DNA of 10,259 nucleotides, taken from positions 471,216 through 481,474 of the forward strand of contig MU646310.1 in the NCBI GenBank assembly GCA_026770585.1, in the 5' to 3' direction. Shown here piece by piece: positions 1 through 5,807 of this stretch; the stretch's first letter is position 1, and each line of letters starts with the position of its first letter. Under the pieces are notes generated by a model. The model did no database searches. It had not been told where the DNA came from and saw only the letters and a list, made by a program, of their open reading frames with translations. This stretch comes from Baffinella frigidus (lineage: Eukaryota; Cryptophyceae; Cryptomonadales; Baffinellaceae). The position numbers and the translations under genes were made by a program.

Positions 1-35
1 GGGGGGGGGGGGGGTTCTTATGAGCGAGGTACCCC
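1..35. mobile_element. Family A palindromic element, right part only
   Basis: A run of 14 G followed by the family A right terminus (TTCTTATGAGCGAGGTACCCC). The G run matches the inner part of the right arm of complete copies, so the left arm lies outside the window. The final bases of the terminus are replaced by element B1, which starts at 36. Confidence 0.7.
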
Positions 36-139
36 TATCCCTTAAGTGACCAGTAGGCTCATACGCCCTACCGTAGGGCACTAGGACCTGCCTAGGGCGA
101 GTTAGGGCGAATATCCACCCTATGGTCACTTAAGGGATA
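36..139. mobile_element. Family B MITE-like element, copy B1
   Basis: The ends are perfect 16-bp inverted repeats, TATCCCTTAAGTGACC at 36-51 and its complement at 124-139. The left arm carries the CCCTACCGTAGGGC motif seen in all B copies. Length is 104 bp, identical to B4. If the outer TA at each end is the target duplication, the element proper is 38-137. It abuts the damaged end of the family A element at 1-35 and probably inserted at or beside that element's own TA flank. It has no coding capacity. Confidence 0.8.
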
Positions 140-187
140 CTCGCTCCGCGGTGTCGGCGTGTGTGCGTCGCACACGGTGGGTGGTTG

Positions 188-308
188 CAGGGGTGCCTCG
201 CTCATAAGAAACAGACCCCTCCCTCCTAGGGACCACCATAGGGCCCTAGGCTTAGGGCTACCGTAGGATCCTGGGAGGGGCATTTTGTTTATGAGCGAGG
301 TACCCCTG
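188..308. mobile_element. Family A palindromic element, copy A1
   Basis: Starts CAGGGGTGCCTCGCTCATAAG and ends with the complementary ATGAGCGAGGTACCCCTG. Between them is an imperfect palindrome with CCTAGGGACC and CTACCGTAGG motifs. Length is 121 bp. Flanks are TG on the left and TA on the right, consistent with a TA duplication that has one transition. Short frames across it are translations of the palindrome and not genes. Confidence 0.8.
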
Positions 309-413
309 TACGCGCTCTCCGCTGTACATGTAGGCCGTCAGCGCCAGCGTCTTGTCAGCGTCTGTCAGCCTCGCACACGGTGGGTGGTGAGGCGCGCGTC
401 GCGCTGGCTACAG

Positions 414-442
414 GGGTACACTGTACCTCGCTCATGAGAAAC
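414..442. mobile_element. Solo left terminus of family A with a 7-bp insertion
   Basis: CAGGGGTA is followed by 7 extra bases (CACTGTA) and then CCTCGCTCATGAGAAAC, which continues the family A left end. No matching right arm follows; complete copy A2 starts 13 bp later. A 32-bp segment from this remnant (422-453) recurs after A2 at 570-601 with one mismatch. Confidence 0.6.
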
Positions 443-454
443 AATTCCCCGCTA

Positions 455-571
455 CAGGGGTACCTCGCTCATGAGAAAAGCCCACCCCCCTAGGCCCACC
501 ATAGGACCCTAGGCATGGTCCTACTGTAGGGTCCTAGGGGGGGGCGGTTTCTTACGCGCGAGGTACCCCTG
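455..571. mobile_element. Family A palindromic element, copy A2
   Basis: Left end CAGGGGTACCTCGCTCATG, right end CGAGGTACCCCTG, with a GC-rich palindromic core containing CCTACTGTAGGGTCCTAGG. Length is 117 bp, the same as A5 and A8. TA lies on both sides (453-454 and 572-573). The element is embedded in remnants of another A terminus. Confidence 0.85.
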
Positions 572-635
572 TACCTCGCTCATGAGAAACAGTTCCCCGC
601 TGGGACCGAGGCACGCGCGGCGCTGGCTGGACGGG

Positions 636-690
636 CTACTGTAGGGTCCTAGCTAGGGGGGGGCGTTTTCTTATGAGCGAGGTACCCCTG
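636..690. mobile_element. Family A right half, copy A3
   Basis: Only the right half is present: CTACTGTAGGGTCCTAG, then a G run, then TTCTTATGAGCGAGGTACC and CCTG. The left arm is replaced by spacer sequence (GCGCTGGCTGGACGG) also found near 750. The element is followed by TA. Confidence 0.7.
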
Positions 691-764
691 TACGCGCTCC
701 CCGCTATCGGCTGTCAGCCTCGCCCACGGTGGGTGGTTAGGCATGCGTCGCGCTGGCTGGACGG

Positions 765-1113
765 CGCGTGTGCGTGCCGATGAGGGGGGTGGAGCTGGGT
801 GGGTGCTGGTGTCAACCGATTAGCGGTTCGCCAGGTGGGTGCTTCTCGTCAATACAGTGCCTGGAAACTTGGAACGGACGCACGCAGACTCGTGTGCCAC
901 ACCGGGGATAGGCCCGCCTCGGCAGACGTTGGAGCCATTGGCTGGATAAAACCAGGATTAGTCAACCGGGGCCGGGGCGGGCATGTCTCCGGATAGTCTT
1001 CACACAAGCCTGGAGCGACCTTGACAGATGTACCTTTGTAGTACAGAGGTCACTCGCGAGTATGGACACACACTTTTAGGACAGGCACCGGATTTGAAGT
1101 GTGGACCTTAATA
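765..1113. other. Unassigned sequence without a supported gene
   Basis: About 350 bp that match no other part of the window, apart from GCACCGGATTTG near 1086, which recurs near 3647. An open frame runs 799-996 (65 residues, starting MGAGVNRLAVRQ) with no recognisable motif and no neighbour that would support it. I see no RNA gene and no inverted repeat here. Confidence 0.5.
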
Positions 1114-1218
1114 CAGGGGTACCTCGCTCATAAGAAACGACCCCCCCCCTAGGACCACCATAAGGCCCTACTGTAGGGTCCTAGGGTGCGTCGGTTTCTT
1201 ATGAGCGAGGTACCCCTG
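1114..1218. mobile_element. Family A palindromic element, copy A4
   Basis: CAGGGGTACCTCGCTCATAAG at the left and its complement at the right, with a shortened core (105 bp against 117). TA is present on both sides (1112-1113 and 1219-1220). The shorter core shows that the centre varies while the termini are kept. Confidence 0.85.
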
Positions 1219-1344
1219 TACATCAAGGACCGCAAGGGACCGCTTTTTAGGAGGAGAACGGACGCCGAAGCCAGACGGTCGGTCGTGACTGCCTTGCGTG
1301 TTCCTAGTTCCTTAAGGGGGAGTCCTCTTCGTTTGTGTCTTCTA

Positions 1345-1461
1345 CAGGGGTACCTCGCTCATAAGAAAGCGCCCCCCCCCTAGGACCACCGTAGGGCCTT
1401 AGGCATAGTCCTACTGTAGGGTCCTAGGGGGGCGCGGTTTCTTATGAGCGAGGTACCCCTG
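1345..1461. mobile_element. Family A palindromic element, copy A5
   Basis: A 117-bp near-perfect palindrome with complete family A termini and a core with CCTAGGACC and CCTACTGTAGGG. The left flank is TA and the right flank CA, one transition away from a TA duplication. The 126 bp between A4 and A5 are unassigned. Confidence 0.85.
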
Positions 1462-1882
1462 CATGATAATACTTGGGACGTGACTTGTGTAAAGTCACTC
1501 CGGCTATGCCTGGGGTTGATCCTAGACATCCCCAGAGGGGTGGTGGTCGCCCAGTCGACATAGCGAGCGTACAGGGATGCCTCGCTTAAGAACACCTTTG
1601 TTCGGGGGTCGGTCGGTCGTCGTGTTCTAAATCTCGCGTTTAGTCAACCCGCTGGTACTAAACTAAGTCAACCCTCTGGTACTCGATTAAGAACACGCAG
1701 GGGTCGAATCCGTTCCGTACATGTATTCTGGAGGTACAGCTGTACGGGTTCTTGTACACGATGTATCCCTGTCCATGTAGGGTTGCAGGTTCTTGAACTT
1801 GAACCGGCGCCTCAGTTCCGTTCCACACCTAAATTTCCGAGGGAGCTGTGGGCCAGCAACCTAACAATTCCGGGTTCTTACG
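1462..1882. other. Unassigned sequence with a decayed A terminus
   Basis: A degenerate family A end (TACAGGGATGCCTCGCTTAAG) lies at about 1571-1591. GTGTTCT/AGAACAC strings occur in both orientations near 1588, 1622 and 1690. A small palindrome GTACAGCTGTAC lies near 1735. GGGGTCGAATCC near 1692 resembles a tRNA T-loop but has no matching stem. No gene is supported. Confidence 0.45.
1642..1689. repeat. 24-bp tandem duplication, two copies
   Basis: AGTCAACCCGCTGGTACTAA plus CTA is followed at once by AGTCAACCCTCTGGTACTCG plus ATTA, four differences in 24 bp. CTGGTAC is a common small motif elsewhere in the window (near 3714, 3834, 5155, 6350 and 7535). Confidence 0.7.
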
Positions 1883-1993
1883 TATCCCTCAAGTGGCAAA
1901 TAGGCCCAGACGCCCTACCGTAGGGCCCTCAGACCTGTCTAGGATCTCTTGGGGGTCAATTTTGACCCTCTGGCCGCTGACATGTAAGGGATA
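1883..1993. mobile_element. Family B element, copy B2 (diverged)
   Basis: Starts TATCCCTCAAGTGGC and ends AAGGGATA. The inner left arm has CGCCCTACCGTAGGGCCCT as in B1 and B4, and the inner right arm has GGTCAATTTTGACC, matching the TCAAATTTGA motif of B3 and B4. Length is 111 bp. The right terminus carries extra bases (GCTGACATGTAAGGGATA). Confidence 0.7.
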
Positions 1994-2040
1994 CCCCTGA
2001 AGTGGCGAGGGGGTCAAATTTGACCCCCCCCAAGAGATCG
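1991..2040. mobile_element. Second, inverted half of a family B element
   Basis: ATACCCCTGAAGTGGCGAGG and the following TCAAATTTGACC form a B right arm in reverse orientation. It pairs with 1944-1975 (GATCTCTTGGGGGTC on one side, GACCCCCCCCAAGAGATC on the other) as a strong inverted repeat. B2 and this half therefore form a compound hairpin, by partial duplication or a second insertion. Confidence 0.55.
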
Positions 2041-2094
2041 AATTTTTGAATCAAGTGTGAACCGTCCTGAATTCCTGGGCACGAGAAGCGGGAT

Positions 2095-2266
2095 CCACGC
2101 AAGAGTGTAGAGCTGACTGGCTTACAGGAGAAATAGTCAGATCTGACTATTTTTTAAGTTCATAAGTGGACATTCTCCCCAGAGAAAATTCGAAATTTCG
2201 GAAAGTTGGTACAAATTCCGTGTGGACTGACTTGTTTTCCCAGTTCAGCCCTACACTCTTGCGTGG
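2095..2266. mobile_element. Element P, CCAC...GTGG class
   Basis: The terminal inverted repeats start CCACGCAAGAGTGTAG and match over about 25 bp with two differences. AT flanks both ends (2093-2094 and 2267-2268). The centre holds a perfect 20-bp palindrome AATAGTCAGATCTGACTATT at 2132-2151. Length is 172 bp. It is a single copy here with no coding potential. Confidence 0.75.
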
Positions 2267-2347
2267 ATGGGACAGCTGGGCTCTGGCGCTTTTCAATGCC
2301 GTTGCAAGGTTCACGATCGGCTAAGATGGCCCGGAATGGTGCCGGAG

Positions 2348-2526
2348 CCACACGAGGCTACCCAGGCGAACAGAATAAAACGGACTTTCAAAGTTTTGTG
2401 GGCAAATGATCACGTTTCCGCCCGCTGAGCGGTCGGACCTGTGTAAAGTCGCTGCTTTTCACTTGAAAATTACTACACACGTTTACAATCGACATTTATT
2501 CTGTGCGCATAGATAGCCTCGTGTGG
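2348..2526. mobile_element. Family D element, copy D1 (chimeric core)
   Basis: The termini are CCACACGAGGCTA and the complementary TAGCCTCGTGTGG. AG is repeated on both sides (2346-2347 and 2527-2528). The left part matches D2 and D3 through TGATCACGTTTCCG. The rest differs and carries GAAAATTACTACAC at 2465-2478, a motif otherwise found in C, G and Q2. Length is 179 bp, close to D2 (180) and D3 (181). Confidence 0.85.
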
Positions 2527-2539
2527 AGGCGCAAGAGAA

Positions 2540-2563
2540 CTTCCGCCTTCAGGGAGGCGGAAG
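2540..2563. other. Perfect 9-bp stem-loop
   Basis: CTTCCGCCT pairs with AGGCGGAAG across a 6-base loop, with AGAGAACTT at both outer sides. On the minus strand it lies about 180 bp beyond the stop codon of the candidate coding segment at 2741-2974, so it could belong to that transcript's 3' region. That role is inference. Confidence 0.4.
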
Positions 2564-2740
2564 AGAACTTCTCGGTGCTTGACTCCCTTCGCAACACCAC
2601 TCGGTTCCTCCTGAGCTGGACGTATTGTCCAACTTGCACAGCTCAGCTGTCTTGAAACTACAACACACTCGCTTCAGACCCGTGAGCGATTCCTGCTGCG
2701 GCCTCCTTCTTTCAGAATGCTTGCCACCAGATCTTTAATT

Positions 2741-2974
2741 TCACGATTTGGGCTTGAGCTTGATGGTCATCTTTTTCGCAGGCGCCTTGGCCCCGCCAGC
2801 CGCGGGAGCCTTCCGAACGAACACCCCACCCCCGCCCCCCGCATCCTGCGACCCAGTAGGAGGTGGAGTTAGAATCCATCCGGAAAATGCTCGTATGAGC
2901 GGCCGACACGGGGTACAGTAGTGGCACATTGCGTCGAGCTTGTGCGGCGCTGACGCTGGTTGTTTGGCAATCAA
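2741..2974 (-). CDS. Possible C-terminal coding segment of an unrecognised basic protein
   Basis: This is the most gene-like frame in the window, though I do not recognise the protein. Read on the minus strand it ends in a glycine run, VFVRKAPAAGGAKAPAKK, then MTIKLKPKS and TGA. A lysine-, alanine- and proline-rich tail of this kind is typical of C-terminal tails of nucleic-acid-binding or chromatin proteins, but no domain is visible. The reading frame continues upstream through 142 bp that are missing from the second copy (3384-3472), so residues before GSQDAG may belong to an insertion and not to the protein. In the second copy the same frame reads GSQDAGGGGGLFVWKAP. Codons before the direct repeat read SEDLTAGGGSQ here and PEDLTAGGGSQ in the copy. 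Upstream it runs into element D2. The start is unknown. It could be chance coding in GC-rich DNA. Confidence 0.3.
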   Translation of the reverse strand: MIAKQPASAPHKLDAMCHYCTPCRPLIRAFSGWILTPPPTGSQDAGGGGGVFVRKAPAAGGAKAPAKKMTIKLKPKS

Positions 2975-2996
2975 CTATCAATCTCTCCTGCGACCC
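2844..2996. repeat. 11-bp direct repeat bounding an extra 142-bp segment
   Basis: TCCTGCGACCC occurs at 2844-2854 and 2986-2996. The related segment at 3384-3472 has one copy and lacks everything between, joining the two sides exactly. Either DNA was inserted here with an 11-bp duplication, or the other copy lost it by recombination between the repeats. There is no terminal inverted repeat, and no GT-AG pair removes exactly this segment. Confidence 0.65.
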
Positions 2997-3039
2997 GCCC
3001 CCCGCCGTCAAATCCTCTGAGTGACCACCAGCAACCCGG

Positions 3040-3219
3040 CCACACGAGGCTATCCATGCGAACATAATAAAAGGACATTTTAAAATTTGTGGGGAAATGA
3101 TCACGTTTCCGTACGGATGTCCGTACAGAAACGTGATCAAATGCTGACTTTTGGCGCGTTTCCTGGGCAAAATCCAATACTTGACTTATGAATCTGTTCG
3201 CATAGACAGCCTCGTGTGG
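3040..3219. mobile_element. Family D element, copy D2
   Basis: The terminal inverted repeats start CCACACGAGGCTATCCATGC and match over about 25 bp. GG lies on both sides (3038-3039 and 3220-3221). The centre is a 40-bp near-palindrome at 3099-3138 (GATCACGTTTCCGTACGGAT and its complement, two mismatches). Length is 180 bp. Open frames that read SQHLITFLYGHPYGNVII on the minus strand are translations of this core. Confidence 0.9.
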
Positions 3220-3293
3220 GGAGCAGCTCAAAACGGATCCGTCGAAGGAATACAAGAGACATGTTCATTCCTAGGACCCTACGACGCCAGATA

Positions 3294-3380
3294 CAGGGAT
3301 ACATCGCTCACAAGAAAACGCCCCCCCCTAGGACCCTACAGTAGGCCTATGTGTAGGGCCCTATGGTGGTCCTAGGGGGG
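3294..3380. mobile_element. Family A element, copy A7, right terminus missing
   Basis: The left terminus CAGGGATACATCGCTCACAAG follows TA. The core continues through CCTAGGACCCTACAGTAGG to GGTGGTCCTAGGGGGG and stops. The expected right end is replaced by the duplicated coding-like segment at 3384-3472, so the breakpoint coincides with that segment's edge. Confidence 0.75.
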
Positions 3381-3383
3381 CTC

Positions 3384-3472
3384 CCACGGCTAGCTGTGGG
3401 GGCCTTCCAAACGAACAACCCCCCCCCGCCCCCCGCATCCTGCGACCCGCCCCCCGCCGTCAAATCCTCTGG
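3384..3472 (-). pseudogene. Partial second copy of the 2741-3020 coding-like segment
   Basis: This stretch matches 2793-2854 and then 2997-3018 of the candidate gene, with the 142-bp intervening piece absent. On the minus strand the frame reads PEDLTAGGGSQDAGGGGG and then LFVWKAPTA. Relative to the first copy, CGG became TGG and GTG became TTG. It then ends at the broken edge of element A7, losing the lysine-rich tail and the stop codon. It lies between two A elements (A7 and A8) and was probably carried there by a duplication. The frame is kept between the copies, which gives some support for past coding, but a fragment this short cannot be functional alone. Confidence 0.5.
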
Positions 3473-3484
3473 AGACACGGACTA

Positions 3485-3601
3485 CAGGGGTACCTCGCTC
3501 ACAAGAAACCGACCCCTCCTGGGACCCTACAGTAGGACCATGCCTATGGCCTTACGGTGGTCCTAGGGGGGGGGCGGTTTCTTATGAGCGAGGTACCCCT
3601 G
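3485..3601. mobile_element. Family A palindromic element, copy A8
   Basis: CAGGGGTACCTCGCTCACAAG at the left and TTATGAGCGAGGTACCCCTG at the right, 117 bp. TA is present on both sides (3483-3484 and 3602-3603). The core has CCTACAGTAGG and GGTGGTCCTAGGG. A frame across it translates as YRGTSLTRNRPLLGPYSR, the family's characteristic spurious peptide. Confidence 0.9.
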
Positions 3602-4053
3602 TACAGGGATATCAGGGATACCATAACCCTGAACTGAAGAACCCGCACCGGATTTGGGGCCTGCGTGTTGTTAATTTAGCACCTTTTTAAATGGACACCT
3701 CTGGGTCACCTCTGGTACAAATGAAAACTCGAAAACATGAAATCCCGATCTCGAAAACGGACAACAATTACCGCAAACGCTCTACCAGGAACCCACAGCA
3801 GCTTATCAGGGGTTTGCTAAGCCCTCGGGTCCTGGTACAAACCCACGACTTTCACCGATCTGCACCAGAGGAAAGTATCCGGGAAGGTTCTCGAAAAGCA
3901 TCAGCGTTTGACGTGCGCCCGCCCACTCGGAACACTACTGGGAACATTCTCAAGGTAAATATTGGAGTGTTTCTAAAGAAGCACGCCAAAAGTCAGCAAG
4001 TTTGGTCACGCGATGTCCAAATATCCGGGCAAGACGTGCTTCGTAGCCTCCCG
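3602..4053. other. Gene-poor stretch with C- and D-related fragments
   Basis: An open frame spans 3691-4161 (156 residues, starting MDTSGSPLVQMK), but its last third runs into element C1. Residues near HAKSQQVWSRDVQ come from a D-like fragment: CACGCCAAAAGTCAGCA near 3981 matches the inner arm of D2 and D3. TTGTTAATTTAGCACC near 3669 resembles an inner part of C. The remaining roughly 250 bp is unassigned and shows no domain. Confidence 0.5.
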
Positions 4054-4266
4054 CCACTCGAGGCTGGAAGAGGAAGTATTTTAAATGTGGGGTTGTTAAA
4101 TTTAGTACCCGTCACGGGCAGGTTTGGTCACGTATCTGGGGGAATTCCCCCAGTTACGTGACCAACGCCCCTATTTATGTGAAATTTACTACACATATCT
4201 TGTTTTTTCTTCACCTGTAAAAGAATCCCTATTTTGAAATAGTCACATTTCTATAGCCTCGAGTGG
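4054..4266. mobile_element. Family C element, copy C1
   Basis: The termini are CCACTCGAGGCT and GCCTCGAGTGG, 213 bp. Flanks are CG and TG, which would be a 2-bp duplication with one CpG to TpG change. The centre is a 42-bp palindrome at 4124-4165 with one mismatch; its outer part TTGGTCACGTA is shared with C2 and C4. GAAATTTACTACAC follows at 4181-4194. Collinear with C4 throughout. Confidence 0.9.
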
Positions 4267-4318
4267 TGGCGTCGCGCCCTGCACGGAACTTCAGCTTTCC
4301 GCGGCGTGCAACGCCAAT

Positions 4319-4479
4319 AGGGCAACGTCGTGAAAACCGGGCAGTTAGGTCTACGGTATTGCCTACGGTAGGCCGTAGGGCTCCTAGGACCTAATGTTTC
4401 GTAGGACCCCCCTAGGCCCCTACGGCCTACCGTAGGCAATCCCGTAGGCTTCACTACCCGGTTTTCAGGACGTTAGCCT
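4319..4479. mobile_element. Family K palindromic element, copy K1
   Basis: Two arms of about 75 bp pair across a short centre. The left arm runs AGGGCAACGTCGTGAAAACC then GGTATTGCCTACGGTAGGCC; the right arm is its near complement ending ACGTTAGCCT. Flanks are AT and GT. The core words CCTACGGTAGG and CCTAGG are also used by families A and B. 161 bp, non-coding. Confidence 0.75.
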
Positions 4480-4527
4480 GTTAACGTGTTGAACACCAAC
4501 ACCCGGATCGTCGAAGAGCCAGAGCGT

Positions 4528-4712
4528 GAAACCTGAAACCTAAACCCTAAACCCTGAATCCTGAACCCGAACCCCGAAACCCTAACCCTCAACCCCCAAC
4601 CCTCACCCCGTAGCACTCGGCCCTCAGCCCTCAGCCCCCAGCCCTCGTCCCTCAGCCCTCAGCCCTCAACCTTCAACCTGAAGTCTAAACCCTACATGTA
4701 AACCCTAAACCT
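4528..4712. repeat. Degenerate telomere-like heptamer repeats (CCCTAAA and variants)
   Basis: A run of seven-base units that starts as AAACCTAAACCCTAAACCCTG, shifts to CCCTCAA and CCCTCAG types, and ends with CCCTACATGTAAACCCTAAAC. CCCTAAA is the complement of the TTTAGGG telomere repeat of plants and many algae. The units are too mixed for an active telomere. This is interstitial telomere-like DNA or a minisatellite derived from it. It is followed by the 13-mer ACCTGCACGGAGT at 4715-4727. Confidence 0.7.
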
Positions 4713-4731
4713 AGACCTGCACGGAGTACCC

Positions 4732-4943
4732 CCACTCGAGGCTAGAAATGGGACCATTTTAAAACAGTCATTCTTTTACAAGTGAAGGGGGGAAAAGGAT
4801 TGTGTAGTAATTTTCACACACATAGGGGCATTTGGTCACGTAGCTCAAGTTATAACCTGAGCTACGTGACCAAGCATGCCCGTGACTGGTACTAAATTTA
4901 ACAACCCCACATTTAAAATACTCCCTCTCCCAGCCTCGAGCGG
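4732..4943. mobile_element. Family C element, copy C2, inverted relative to C1
   Basis: The termini are CCACTCGAGGCT and GCCTCGAGCGG (the last arm has GTGG changed to GCGG). CC lies on both sides (4730-4731 and 4944-4945). Internally it matches the complement of C1 and C4, including GTGTAGTAATTTTC at 4802-4815 and GGTACTAAATTTAACAACC. The 42-bp central palindrome at 4832-4873 has a different inner sequence (GCTCAAGTTATAACCTGAGC). 212 bp. Confidence 0.9.
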
Positions 4944-5000
4944 CCGGAGGCGTATCACGCCACCCCATGCACGGAACCTCACATTTCCGCGGTCGTGCTA

Positions 5001-5322
5001 TAGCCCTTCCACTCGAGAATGCTAGAGAGGCCTATTTTAAACCGAACATATAAAGTCTTTACTACAAAAATTCTCAATTTTATACCAGGATAAGATAAAA
5101 GTAACCTCGCGCCTGGTATAGTTTTTACCAGGCACGAGGTTACTTTACATTATCCTGGTACAAATATTTACAACCTGTTTTTTTTCACACATGTAAAAAG
5201 GCCCCTCTAGCGTTCTCGAGTGGTTAAGTGGCGATGCGGTCAAATTTAACCGCAAAGAGGTCTTAGGTAAGTCCTAGGGCCCTACCGTAGGGCGTATGAG
5301 CCTACTCGCCACTCAAGGGATA
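5001..5322. mobile_element. Family B element, copy B3, interrupted by C3
   Basis: The right half, 5226-5322, is a family B element in reverse orientation, with TCAAATTTAACCG, CCCTACCGTAGGGCG and the end CACTCAAGGGATA. Its left end appears to begin with AAGTGGCG, but the missing TAGCCCTT lies at 5001-5008, just left of C3. Without C3 and one TT the length is 105 bp, against 104 for B1 and B4, and the two ends match at 14 of 16 positions. Confidence 0.85.
5009..5223. mobile_element. Family C element, copy C3, nested in B3
   Basis: The termini are CCACTCGAGAATG and TTCTCGAGTGG, with TT on both sides (5007-5008 and 5224-5225). The centre is a long hairpin: GTAACCTCGCGCCTGGTA at 5101-5118 pairs with 5126-5143 (one mismatch), and outer CCAGGATAA pairs with TTATCCTGG near 5152. 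The core differs from C1, C2 and C4, while ACCAGGATA and AACCTCG recur in the half element at 8800. It inserted in the terminal repeat of B3. 215 bp. Confidence 0.9.
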
Positions 5323-5374
5323 CGTGTTGAACAACAACAGTGCGTTCACCCAGCACGTGGAAAGGGCAGGGTGG

Positions 5375-5387
5375 ACCTGCACGGAGT
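5375..5387. repeat. 13-mer ACCTGCACGGAGT, four exact copies
   Basis: Exact copies lie at 4715-4727, 5375-5387, 5619-5631 and 5804-5816. The first closes the telomere-like block, the second and third bracket the heptamer array, and the third and fourth bracket element I. The last two extend to a longer shared string through AGCCAGCCGAG. Weaker versions (TGCACGGAAC) occur near 4280 and 4973. This looks like the edge of a host repeat unit. Confidence 0.75.
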
Positions 5388-5393
5388 GTCCCG

Positions 5394-5621
5394 CCCTCAG
5401 CCCTCAACCCTCAGCCCTCCGCCCTCAACCCTCCGCCCTCAACCCTCAGCCCTCCGCCCTCAACCCTCCGCCCTCAACCCTCCGCCCTCAACCCTCAGCC
5501 AACCCTCAGCCCTCAACCCTCAGCCCTCCGCCCTCAGCCCTCCGCCCTCAAACTCAATCATCAACCCTCAGCCCTCAGCTCTCAGCCCGCAGCCCTCAAC
5601 CTCAACCCTCAACCCTCAACC
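5394..5621. repeat. Heptamer minisatellite (CCCTCAA / CCCTCAG / CCCTCCG)n
   Basis: About 32 seven-base units of three main types, with slips near 5505 and 5550. Seven is not a multiple of three and the units contain no stop codon, so all three plus-strand frames stay open (5296-5772, 5324-5707 and 5340-5633) and translate as proline-, serine- and alanine-rich repeats. These frames are a by-product of the array. CCCTCAA is one base from the telomere unit CCCTAAA present at 4528-4712. Confidence 0.9.
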
Positions 5622-5664
5622 TGCACGGAGTAGCCAGCCGAGGCCTCCGCCCACCAGCTCTCCG

Positions 5665-5807
5665 AGGTTGCTCAAACAGTGCTCTGGAACTATTTTTCAA
5701 AAGTTGATTTTTGGTACAAAACGTGTCAACTTTTGTCGCAGACACCCCAGATCTGGGGTGTCTGCAAGGTAAATCGAAATCGTCCCAGGGCACTATTTGA
5801 GCAACCT
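5665..5807. mobile_element. Element I, nested hairpins
   Basis: Outer inverted repeat AGGTTGCTCAAACAGTGCTC pairs with its near complement ending TTTGAGCAACCT. Inside are an inner pair (CAAAAGTTGA with TCAACTTTTG) and a perfect 28-bp palindrome at 5738-5765, GCAGACACCCCAGA and its complement. It separates two copies of ACCTGCACGGAGTAGCCAGC. No clear target duplication. Confidence 0.65.

Larger units (their letters stand above)
142..764. repeat. Repeated spacer segments between family A elements
   Basis: Spacer DNA recurs between the A elements. The string CACACGGTGGGTGGT or a close variant occurs near 170, 374 and 724. A following segment ending GCGCTGGCT occurs near 400, 620 and 750. A segment starting TACGCGCTC occurs at 309 and 691. 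The A element plus its spacer was therefore duplicated as a larger unit, with later losses. No coding frame is shared by the copies. Confidence 0.6.

Noticed and set aside
142-764. CRISPR-like alternation of repeats and spacers
   Set aside because: The repeats are themselves palindromic mobile elements of 55-120 bp, and the spacers are related to each other, unlike a CRISPR array.
799-996. 65-residue plus-strand frame in unique DNA
   Set aside because: Length is as expected by chance in GC-rich DNA, with no motif and no second copy to test frame conservation.
1680-1715. Possible tRNA from GGGGTCGAATCC
   Set aside because: The bases on both sides do not pair as a T stem, and no acceptor or anticodon arms can be placed upstream.
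2846-2994. Spliceosomal intron (GT...AG, minus strand) explaining the 142-bp difference
   Set aside because: A GT-AG pair exists but gives 149 bp, and joining the sides loses GTCGCAG, which the shorter copy retains; it also leads out of the KKMTIKLKPKS frame.
2712-3170. 152-residue minus-strand frame
   Set aside because: The N-terminal part is the translation of element D2, and beyond the direct repeat it runs out of frame with the more plausible KKMTIKLKPKS tail.
3691-4161. 156-residue plus-strand frame
   Set aside because: Its C-terminal third is element C1 and a middle part is a D-like fragment; the remainder has no recognisable domain or supporting context.
5296-5772. Three overlapping plus-strand open frames (also 5324-5707 and 5340-5633) resembling a proline-rich repeat protein
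   Set aside because: All three frames are open only because the 7-bp units contain no stop codon in any frame. There is no domain outside the array.
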